Part shown: in pieces, positions 1 through 5,276 of the stretch
Layout: each line of letters begins with the position of its first letter
Numbering within the stretch: the first letter of the stretch is position 1
DNA from: Holophaga sp.
GTDB lineage: Bacteria > Acidobacteriota > Holophagae > Holophagales > Holophagaceae
NCBI GenBank assembly: GCA_030691225.1
Contig: JAUYES010000661.1
Span: 1 to 5,276 of the forward strand
Reading direction: 5' to 3'
Length of the DNA stretch: 5,276 nucleotides
Made by a program: the position numbers and the translations under genes
Notes under the pieces: model-generated
The model's database searches: none
Told to the model about the DNA's origin: nothing
The model's input: the letters and a program-made list of their open reading frames with translations, nothing else

Positions 1-1773
1 CAGGGCCTTGGCGGTGAGCGCAACAGGGATATCCGGGATTACGCCGATGCCGTGAAAGCGGCTCCCATCGACATTGCGCACATGGAGACCTGTCCACATG
101 ACCCGGTGGCCCGTGGGTACCGCGAAGGGATTAACATCGCCATTGGTGCCACCGGTGGTGGTGCCCACCACCCGCCCTAAGCGGTTGCCTTGGGCGATCT
201 GCAGCAGGTATTCCATCTGGCTGATGCAGCCACTATCGGCCAGGAAGACCTTTGGCGCGGCGACAAGGGGCGTTCGGAAGGGGAGGGTGTTCTGGATGGC
301 CCTTGTCCGGGCCATGGGGCCGTCTGGGAGCACCGGGGCGGGTGTCTGGAAAGCGGCGGTGCGGAAGCCCTGAGGGGAGAAGTGGGCGAAGAGGTTGAAC
401 CAGCCCATGAAGTCCTCGGGGTAGTCTCGGGCGTCGAGAAGGATGCCTTTGGCGGTGGCCAGACGCTCGGCCAGGGCGGGCACCTCGGCTTGGGTGAGGT
501 AGCCCAGATTGATGTAGTAGATGCCCGGCTCCCACTCCTTCCAGGACGTTGCGGGGCGTTTGACCTGAGGGTCAGTGGCTGAGGCGACGAAAGGGACCGT
601 CACCTTCCGGGAGGCGCCGTCCAATCCGACGACCTCCAGTTCGCAGCTCTGGCCCTGGGGGCCAGCGACGAGCCGAATAGGGAGATTCGCGTCGCGCCAG
701 ACGGGATTAGTGAAGGGTAGATAGCGGGCCAGCGCCTCGGCCTTTAGGTCCAGCGCTTGGCCGTCCTGGCTGCGCACGGCTTCTCCGGGTTTCAGGGCGG
801 GATTCTGGGACCCGGCCACGCGCCAGGCACCCTCCACGCGCGTAAGCGCCAGGGGAAGGTAGCCTGGGGTGGTGCCTTCCGGCAAGGGGGAGTAGCCGGA
901 AACCCAGCCGTGGCCGTCCTGAAGCCGGGCCATGAAGGCCTGGAGGGTGCTGGCGAAGGACCGAGGGGAGGTGTCCTGGGCAGCGCGCTCGAGGGCTTCT
1001 TCGAAGGCCGCCTCCCAGTCCACGGGCTGGTCGTTGAAGTAGGGATAGAAGTGCTGGATCACGTTCCAGGTGATGACGAGGCTGCCGAGCCGGGTCGCGC
1101 GGTCCTGCCCGTCCAAGGCCCAGCGGGTGTCGTAGGGGGCTCCACTCGAGGCTGGGAGAGTCAGGCCTCCCTGGGTATAGAGCGTCATGGGGACGCGAGC
1201 CGAAAGGCCGCGAGTGAGGGGGGCCTCGTAAGGCGATGCGGGCAGCGGGCGCTCCGCGGCGGCGGTATTTGCCGCCGTCATCTTCCGCTCGCTCTTGTAC
1301 ATCTGGGTAGTGGCTCCCGAAAGGCCGCCGACGCCTCGATGGTCCCAGTAGGCGACTTGCCAGGTCCCTCCGGGAGGCTGAAGCGTCGTGGGAATGGCTG
1401 GGGCCTGGCCCGTCGGGAACACCTGGACCGTGGGTGCCATGGTGACGAAGAGGGCCTGAAGTCGGGCTTGCAGGCCTTCTATAGTGGTCTCGCCCTCCAC
1501 CTGACGGACCCCTTCGCAGGCCAGCGCATCCCAAGCGGTGCGCGAATTACCGTCGGAGGGATGGAAGAATCGCACCCGGCCGTAGAGGCGGGCGAAGGCC
1601 TTGATATTCTGCAGCCCTGTGGGGGTGAGGGGCGCTGGAGCAGCTGCGATTGGCAGGATCCTAGTGTCCGGAGGCGCGGCCACGGGCGTTTCGCCACCTC
1701 CGCCACAGGCAAGGATGAAAAGTGCAACAAGCGAGACGGTTAAGCGGGAAGCAAGATGGCGTTTCAGCAGCAT
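1..1773 (-). CDS. S41-family serine peptidase, predicted lipoprotein (3' end outside window)
   Basis: Tail-specific/tricorn-like peptidase of family S41, expected to act in the periplasm or on the outer membrane; its substrate is unknown. The frame is open for 591 codons from ATG at 1773 to base 1, so the C-terminus is cut off. The start is backed by a GAGGTG ribosome site six bases upstream. Residues 1-23 form a lipoprotein signal: basic start, hydrophobic core, lipobox ILAC with Cys23 followed by four glycines. Residues 52-125 contain RFFHPSDG and APTVQVFP. A helical region at 229-295 ends in LQDGHGWV, with His288 the likely catalytic histidine. A PDZ-like stretch follows (about 303-345). 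The protease core starts near 415, has GILLDARDYP (443-452), ISQMEY with Ser518 as probable nucleophile in S-x-x-E, then TTTGGTNGD and GIGVIPDIPV, the usual S41 ending. Probably only a few dozen residues are missing. Family assignment is firm; the Ser/His roles are inferred from family motifs. Confidence 0.9.
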   Translation of the reverse strand, partial: MLLKRHLASRLTVSLVALFILACGGGGETPVAAPPDTRILPIAAAPAPLTPTGLQNIKAFARLYGRVRFFHPSDGNSRTAWDALACEGVRQVEGETTIEGLQARLQALFVTMAPTVQVFPTGQAPAIPTTLQPPGGTWQVAYWDHRGVGGLSGATTQMYKSERKMTAANTAAAERPLPASPYEAPLTRGLSARVPMTLYTQGGLTLPASSGAPYDTRWALDGQDRATRLGSLVITWNVIQHFYPYFNDQPVDWEAAFEEALERAAQDTSPRSFASTLQAFMARLQDGHGWVSGYSPLPEGTTPGYLPLALTRVEGAWRVAGSQNPALKPGEAVRSQDGQALDLKAEALARYLPFTNPVWRDANLPIRLVAGPQGQSCELEVVGLDGASRKVTVPFVASATDPQVKRPATSWKEWEPGIYYINLGYLTQAEVPALAERLATAKGILLDARDYPEDFMGWFNLFAHFSPQGFRTAAFQTPAPVLPDGPMARTRAIQNTLPFRTPLVAAPKVFLADSGCISQMEYLLQIAQGNRLGRVVGTTTGGTNGDVNPFAVPTGHRVMWTGLHVRNVDGSRFHGIGVIPDIPVALTAKAL

Positions 1774-1779
1774 GGGATG

Positions 1780-1785
1780 CACCTC
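1780..1785 (-). promoter_or_regulatory. Ribosome binding site of the S41 peptidase gene
   Basis: GAGGTG on the minus strand, six bases before the ATG at 1773. It decides the start: the next upstream ATG (1801-1799) is out of frame, and the chosen start gives a complete lipoprotein signal peptide. Confidence 0.7.
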
Positions 1786-1937
1786 GGAGGGGTTGAGCCA
1801 TGAATAAGGCACTTACCATGCCAACCGAGATCTGCGCATGCCGACATAGGTTGAAAGAGGCCCATTCCCTACCGGAATACGCGAACGATCTATTTCCTAC
1901 CGATCCAAGGTGATAGAAGCAAAGTGAGCTCGGTATT

Positions 1938-2530
1938 TCACTCCACCACGATGGTGCTCACGGAGTGGGCAGGGAGGTTGACCACCCAGGTGGCTAAATT
2001 CACGCTCACCGATCCGGCTAGAACAGGCGTTGGGTTGGCGGCGTTGGCGGTGCCATCTAAGCGATAGAGGGTCGCGGTGCCCTGCTGGGCGAGGCCCTGG
2101 AACCCAACATCCAGGGCGGTGTTGGAACGGTTGAGGGTTGGGCTGCCGAGGGTGATGACCGGTGGCGTAACGCGATCCCGGTAGCCCAAGCGAATGGACG
2201 CTAGATAGCGTTGAAGGTCGCCCATGCAGGCAACGCCGGGCTGATGTTCCAACTCGCCGCCACGCCGCCAGTGTTGGTAGGGGTGACAGCTATGATGGCT
2301 GTGCCCACCGTGCCATTCAGTGTGCTTGGGTTGTACGCGATGACGGGCTGCTGCAAGGTGGCAGTCACGATCACCGTGGCCTGCGCCGACTTGCTGGGAT
2401 CCGCCACACTGGTGGTCACCACGATGGCTGGCGCGGGAGGAGGCACGGGCGGGACATTCTGCTCACCGCCGCAGCCCAAGAGAAGGCACAAAAGGCCAAA
2501 CGCTAGCACTGCGCACCCGCGATAGGACAT
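1938..2530 (-). pseudogene. Broken secreted lipoprotein gene: Ig-like N-terminus joined out of frame to a glycoside-hydrolase-like tail
   Basis: The 5' part (2530 to 2201, 109 codons) starts at an ATG with an AAGGGAG ribosome site. It encodes a lipoprotein signal (hydrophobic core, then LLLGCGG with Cys20), a proline-rich linker, and a stretch ending in SWNISPALPAWATFNA. This matches the start of putative Ig (He_PIG-like) repeats, in which 'PALPAGLTFN..TG' normally continues. Instead a TAG follows at 2203-2201. A second frame, open from at least 2252 to the TGA at 1938, encodes LNRSNTALDV, ATLYRLDGTAN and finally LPAHSVSTIVVE. That is the style of the last beta-sandwich of secreted glycoside hydrolases, where 'LPa.Svt.lvv' is a common ending. 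The frames overlap by about 50 bases in a -1 relation without an obvious slippery heptamer. The simplest reading is an ancestral secreted enzyme that lost its catalytic middle by deletion, leaving the ends out of frame. A sequencing indel could explain the frameshift but not the missing domain. The glycoside hydrolase link is an inference from the tail only. Confidence 0.6.
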
Positions 2531-2536
2531 GACAAC

Positions 2537-2562
2537 TCCCTTGAATAGTCTTATTCAAGGGA
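2537..2562 (-). promoter_or_regulatory. Perfect inverted repeat (11-4-11 bp) covering the ribosome binding site of the lipoprotein remnant
   Basis: The arms at 2537-2547 and 2552-2562 are exact reverse complements (tcccttgaata / tattcaaggga) around a four-base loop. The element lies directly before the ATG at 2530. The AAGGGAG ribosome site at 2536-2542 has six of its seven bases inside the 3' arm of the transcript hairpin. No T-tract follows on either strand, so an intrinsic terminator is unlikely. It could be an operator for a dimeric repressor or an RNA hairpin that limits translation. The repeat itself is certain; its role is inferred. Confidence 0.6.
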
Positions 2563-2652
2563 CGTAATTCGCATTCTTCTGATCGTACTAGATCCACTTG
2601 ACAGAAAAAGGGCTGGTCCAGTTAGCGGGGGATGGAAAGCATATTCCTATTT

Positions 2653-3372
2653 TTAGATTTCCCGCACAGCCCACGCTCGCGGCACGAGCATTCGCTCCCA
2701 CCAGAGGCCCGTTTCAGAGCGTTTGCCCACGGCCAGGAACATGCAGACTTCGGCGCCGCGAGGCAGACCGAGCAGTTTCTTGGCGCGCCAGGGATCGAAG
2801 CCTTCCATGGGACAGGAATCGAAGCCTTCGGCACGGAGAGCCAGCATGAAGGTGGCGGCGCCCAGGGCCGTGGACTTATGCGTCATGACTCGGAGATCGG
2901 CCAGGCTGAGCATGTTGTGCATGGGGCGGAACAGCGATACCACGCGGCTGATGGTTTTCTTGAGGCAGCCCAGAATGCCGAAAGGGCCTTGAATGTAAAT
3001 CAAAGGCATCAGCCGGCCCCAGTATTGTTCCTGACTTTTGCGCAGGATGCCCCGCTCCTTGAGCGTGTCCAGAATGAACCGGCAGTGGCGCTTCCAGGTT
3101 TCGCGGTGAGCCACCACGGCAATGAGCATGGGGGCGGTTTCCGGCCCGCGCTGGTTGAAACAAATGGCGTTGGCTTGTTTGCGAATTTCGGGATTCTTGA
3201 TGATCACGAATTCCCAGGGCTGAAGGTTGCTGGAACTGGCGGCGCGCAGGGCGCTATCCAGGCAACGGTCGAGGACCTCTTGGGGCACAGGATCAGGGAG
3301 AAAGGCGCGAATGGTGCGTCGTTCCTCAACGATGGCGTGAAAGGTGTTGGCGGCTTCGGTTGGTTCAATCAT
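2653..3372 (-). CDS. Nitroreductase-family flavoprotein
   Basis: Predicted FMN-dependent NAD(P)H oxidoreductase of the nitroreductase superfamily, 239 aa, cytoplasmic (no signal peptide). Members reduce nitroaromatics, quinones or similar acceptors; the substrate here is unknown. The N-terminus has EERRTIRAFLPDPVP (residues 16-30), where the Arg cluster normally contacts the FMN phosphate. It is followed by AASSSNLQPWEF (44-55), the standard flavin-site signature. The C-terminal part has THKSTALGAATFMLA (164-178), PMEGFDPWRAKKLLGLP (188-204) and FLAVGKR (212-218), all usual for the family. About 60 residues between 95 and 155, basic and hydrophobic (for example CLKKTISRVVSLF), lengthen it beyond the shortest members. 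The ATG at 3372 lies 24 bp after the stop of the flavodoxin-fold gene. The best ribosome site is AGAAGG at 3388-3383, with a rather long 10-base gap. It is the last gene of the operon with the RND pump. Confidence 0.92.
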   Translation of the reverse strand: MIEPTEAANTFHAIVEERRTIRAFLPDPVPQEVLDRCLDSALRAASSSNLQPWEFVIIKNPEIRKQANAICFNQRGPETAPMLIAVVAHRETWKRHCRFILDTLKERGILRKSQEQYWGRLMPLIYIQGPFGILGCLKKTISRVVSLFRPMHNMLSLADLRVMTHKSTALGAATFMLALRAEGFDSCPMEGFDPWRAKKLLGLPRGAEVCMFLAVGKRSETGLWWERMLVPRAWAVREI

Positions 3373-3396
3373 TTCGTCATTGCCTTCTTTGTCGCC

Positions 3397-3987
3397 TTAG
3401 GCGATATGAGCATCTTTCTGTCCGAGTTCTTTCACTTCGGCGAGCCAGCGCAAACGGGCCTTGCGGTTCGCGGTTTTCACGGTGGCGAAGCGGCGCACCG
3501 CAACTTGTTTGACTCCGCAGAACGCGAGCACGGCTTTCTTGACCATGCGGACTGCGGGCATTCCATTGACGAACCAGTCGTAGAAGCCCGGTGAGTCGGC
3601 CGTAACAAACATCCGCCCCGTGCGCCCCGCCAGGAGGCGATCCCAGAAGACGCCCTTCGGGCGTGTTTGAAAGGCAAAGCCCGGCAGAAAGGCGCGGTCG
3701 AAAAAGCCTTTGAGTAAAGCGGGAGGTCCGCCCCACCACGTTGGGTAGACGAAGACCAGGTGCTGAGCCCAGGTGATGCGCTCCTGAGCTCGCACGAGAT
3801 CGGGTTCCAGGGCTTGAATGGTGCGATAGCCCTGGTGAAGGATGGGATCGAAATTCAGATCGCCCAGGCGGAGGATTTCCACCTCGGCACCAGCCTCCTG
3901 GGCGCCCTGGGCGTAACTTTCCGCCAAGGCACCACACAGACTTTCCCGGTCGGGATGGCCAAGGATGACCAGGATTCGCTGACTCAT
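3397..3987 (-). CDS. NAD(P)H-dependent oxidoreductase, flavodoxin-like fold (Flavodoxin_2 / quinone reductase type)
   Basis: Cytoplasmic flavoprotein of 196 aa, the usual length of the Flavodoxin_2 family (MdaB, KefF, YwrO and NQO1 relatives), which carries out two-electron reduction of quinones and similar acceptors. The N-terminus RILVILGHPDRESLCGALA (4-22) is the first beta strand and phosphate-binding loop. The hallmark VYPTWWGGPPALLKGFFDR (80-98) followed by AFLPGFAF (99-106) is strongly conserved in this family. FVTADSPGFYDWF (127-139) takes the place of the third flavin loop. The start codon overlaps the stop of the upstream RND gene as ATGA, and an AAAGG ribosome site sits seven bases upstream inside the RND coding sequence, so translational coupling is likely. 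The family is clear; whether the acceptor is a quinone, a nitro compound or a pump-related ligand cannot be read from the sequence. Confidence 0.93.
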   Translation of the reverse strand: MSQRILVILGHPDRESLCGALAESYAQGAQEAGAEVEILRLGDLNFDPILHQGYRTIQALEPDLVRAQERITWAQHLVFVYPTWWGGPPALLKGFFDRAFLPGFAFQTRPKGVFWDRLLAGRTGRMFVTADSPGFYDWFVNGMPAVRMVKKAVLAFCGVKQVAVRRFATVKTANRKARLRWLAEVKELGQKDAHIA

Positions 3988-5276
3988 TCGGCTACCTTTG
4001 CGGGTTGCAACCGACCCTTCAACCGCTGCCAGGATTTCTTCCAGGAAAAATCATCCAGGATGTCGAAGAACACTGGGATAACGATCAGCGTGAGCAAGGT
4101 GGAAGTGATGATGCCACCTACTACGGCACGGGCCATGGGAGCGCGCATTTCCGCACCGGCACCCAGAGCCAAAAACAGGGGCAACATGCCGCCGATCATG
4201 GCGAAGGAGGTCATGAGGATGGGGCGCAGCCGGGTCATGCCGGCCTGAATAATGGCTTCGCGGCGGGGCAGGCCTTCTTCACGCATCAACTGCAAGGCGC
4301 TATCCACGAGCAGAATGGCATTCTTCGTCACCAGACCCATCAAGAGGATCAAACCGATCTGGGTCATCATGCTCATGGGATCACCCGTGATCAGCAGCAT
4401 CAGCACCATGCCCACCATGGAGAGTGGCAGACTGACCATGATCGTGATGGGCAGCTTAAAGCTTTCGAACTGGCTGGCTAGCACGAAGTAGATGAAGAAC
4501 AAGGCCAGCAAGAGCGCCGTGGCCATGTAGCCTGCGGTCTCTTTGTTATTGCGGGCCTGACCCACGAAATCAACCTTAACCCCCTCGGGGAGCGAGCCCT
4601 GGGCTTGCATCTCGGCGATGCCCTTGCCGAGTTCGGTCACCACTTCCTGCAGGGTCTTGTCCTCTTTGTTGGCGGAGAGCATCAGCTGCGACTGAAGCTG
4701 TCGGCGCTGGAGCTTGGCCGAAGCGATGGTCTCTTCGAAGCGGGCCACGTTGGCCACTTTGACCATCAGGTTATTGCCTGCTTTGTCCTTTTTCGTTGAA
4801 ACCAGATTCATCCCGGCGATCTGCGCAGGACGGCCTCGCGCTTCATCGGAGAGACGCACGCGCACATCGTACTGTTCGCCCGAGGCCGGATCCTCATACT
4901 TGGCGACTTCCAGTCCATCCACCATGGGGCGCACCACGCTGGCCAGGGCCATCGGCGACACCCCGAGGTCGGAAGCCTGCTTGCGATCCACGGTGAGGCG
5001 GAGTTCGGGCTTGCCGAGATCGCGGCTGCTGGTGATATCCACCGCCCCCGTGATGCGCTGGAAGAGGGCTCTTACTTGGGGTTCAGCCTGCTCCACGGCC
5101 CGCCGGTCGGGGCTCAGAATCGCGATATTGAAGGGCTTCTCATCTCCAAAATCCGCCACGGGACCAATGCCGATTTCGGCCCCGGCGATGGTGCGGAACT
5201 GCTCGCGCAGTTGGCGGCGGATGGTGGTGTGAGAGGGCCGATGGCCTTCCTTTAGCTTCACGTAGATCTTGCCTTC
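3984..5276 (-). CDS. RND multidrug efflux permease, HAE1/AcrB-like, C-terminal part
   Basis: Inner-membrane proton-driven pump of the HAE1 branch, which normally works with a membrane-fusion protein and an outer-membrane channel. Only the last 430 residues are present; the frame is open through base 5276 and the 5' part lies outside. Visible first is the second periplasmic porter region (about 5276 to 4530), with PELRLTVDRKQASDLGVSP and a GEQYDVRVRL strand. Five membrane segments follow, corresponding to TM8-TM12, at about 4526-4458, 4457-4383, 4370-4296, 4226-4163 and 4125-4057. The proton-relay residues visible in this half are kept: Lys of VTKNAILLVD (codon 4325-4323, equivalent to AcrB Lys940), and Arg and Thr of RLRPILMT (codons 4232-4230 and 4211-4209, equivalent to AcrB Arg971 and Thr978). 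The GAGAEMRAPMARAVVGG segment and the ending VIPVFFDIL are standard, followed by a short basic tail. The TGA overlaps the next gene's ATG. It looks functional as far as seen. Confidence 0.95.
   Translation of the reverse strand, partial: EGKIYVKLKEGHRPSHTTIRRQLREQFRTIAGAEIGIGPVADFGDEKPFNIAILSPDRRAVEQAEPQVRALFQRITGAVDITSSRDLGKPELRLTVDRKQASDLGVSPMALASVVRPMVDGLEVAKYEDPASGEQYDVRVRLSDEARGRPAQIAGMNLVSTKKDKAGNNLMVKVANVARFEETIASAKLQRRQLQSQLMLSANKEDKTLQEVVTELGKGIAEMQAQGSLPEGVKVDFVGQARNNKETAGYMATALLLALFFIYFVLASQFESFKLPITIMVSLPLSMVGMVLMLLITGDPMSMMTQIGLILLMGLVTKNAILLVDSALQLMREEGLPRREAIIQAGMTRLRPILMTSFAMIGGMLPLFLALGAGAEMRAPMARAVVGGIITSTLLTLIVIPVFFDILDDFSWKKSWQRLKGRLQPAKVAE
3995..3999 (-). promoter_or_regulatory. 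Ribosome binding site of the flavodoxin-fold oxidoreductase, inside the RND gene
   Basis: AAAGG on the minus strand, seven bases before the ATG at 3987 and within the last codons of the RND permease. Together with the ATGA overlap it supports co-translation of the two genes and fixes the start. Confidence 0.55.

Noticed and set aside
757..1743. Long open frame (328 codons) on the plus strand opposite the peptidase gene
   Set aside because: The minus strand encodes a clear S41 peptidase with signal peptide and motifs through this whole stretch. The plus-strand product has no recognisable domain and is a GC-rich shadow.
1923..1942. AGTGA / TCACT hairpin after the broken gene as a possible terminator
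   Set aside because: Only five base pairs with a ten-base loop and no solid T-run; too weak to call.
2603..2625. Short CTGG/CCAG element followed by TTTTT after the nitroreductase, as a possible terminator
   Set aside because: The stem would need a one-base loop or shrink to three pairs, so the hairpin is not credible despite the T-run.
2598..2626. TTGACA on the plus strand as a -35 promoter box
   Set aside because: At 17-18 bp spacing the downstream hexamer (gttagc/ttagcg) does not resemble a -10 box, and no plus-strand gene follows.
3369..3380. Mini-frame ATG ACG AAA TGA just before the nitroreductase start, with TGA overlapping ATG
   Set aside because: Only three codons, and the nearest ribosome site is just two bases from its ATG. 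Most likely chance.
2632..3594. 320-codon plus-strand open frame across the two reductase genes
   Set aside because: It runs antisense through two well-supported genes and their junction, and its translation has no recognisable family features.

Overview
All four coding units in this window lie on the minus strand and read from right to left. Base composition is moderately GC-rich. Two genes run off the window edges: the RND pump at the right and the S41 peptidase at the left. The contents suggest a Gram-negative-type cell: an inner-membrane RND efflux permease, two lipoprotein signal sequences, and an Ig-like domain typical of secreted proteins. The style of the Ig-like domain and the 'FHPSD'-type S41 peptidase would suit an acidobacterium, perhaps of the Holophagae. 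That is an impression from memory of such proteins, not a demonstrated assignment.

Right part (5276 to 2653): a tight three-gene operon. First comes the C-terminal 430 residues of an HAE1-type RND multidrug efflux permease. Its stop codon overlaps the start of a flavodoxin-fold NAD(P)H-dependent oxidoreductase (196 aa) in an ATGA. After 24 bp follows a nitroreductase-family flavoprotein (239 aa). Pairing an efflux pump with two flavin reductases suggests a module that chemically reduces and exports redox-active or electrophilic compounds such as quinones and nitroaromatics. This role is inferred from gene order.

Middle part (2652 to 1774): a 122-bp spacer holds a perfect 11-4-11 bp inverted repeat, and its arm buries the ribosome binding site of the next gene. 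That gene is a wreck. An intact lipoprotein signal and the beginning of a putative Ig (He_PIG-like) domain are joined, out of frame, to a C-terminal beta-strand tail of the kind that ends secreted glycoside hydrolases. No catalytic domain lies between them. A 164-bp spacer then leads to the last gene.

Left part (1773 to 1): an S41-family (tail-specific, tricorn-like) serine peptidase lipoprotein, 591 residues visible and open through the left edge. It has an apparent diverged duplication of its N-terminal helical region, a DGH motif and an S-x-x-E nucleophile motif. No RNA genes, CRISPR arrays, insertion sequences or convincing terminators were seen. Nothing in the window amounts to a clearly new biological system. 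The points most worth checking are the pump-plus-two-reductases operon, the RBS-burying hairpin, and the gutted gene behind it.
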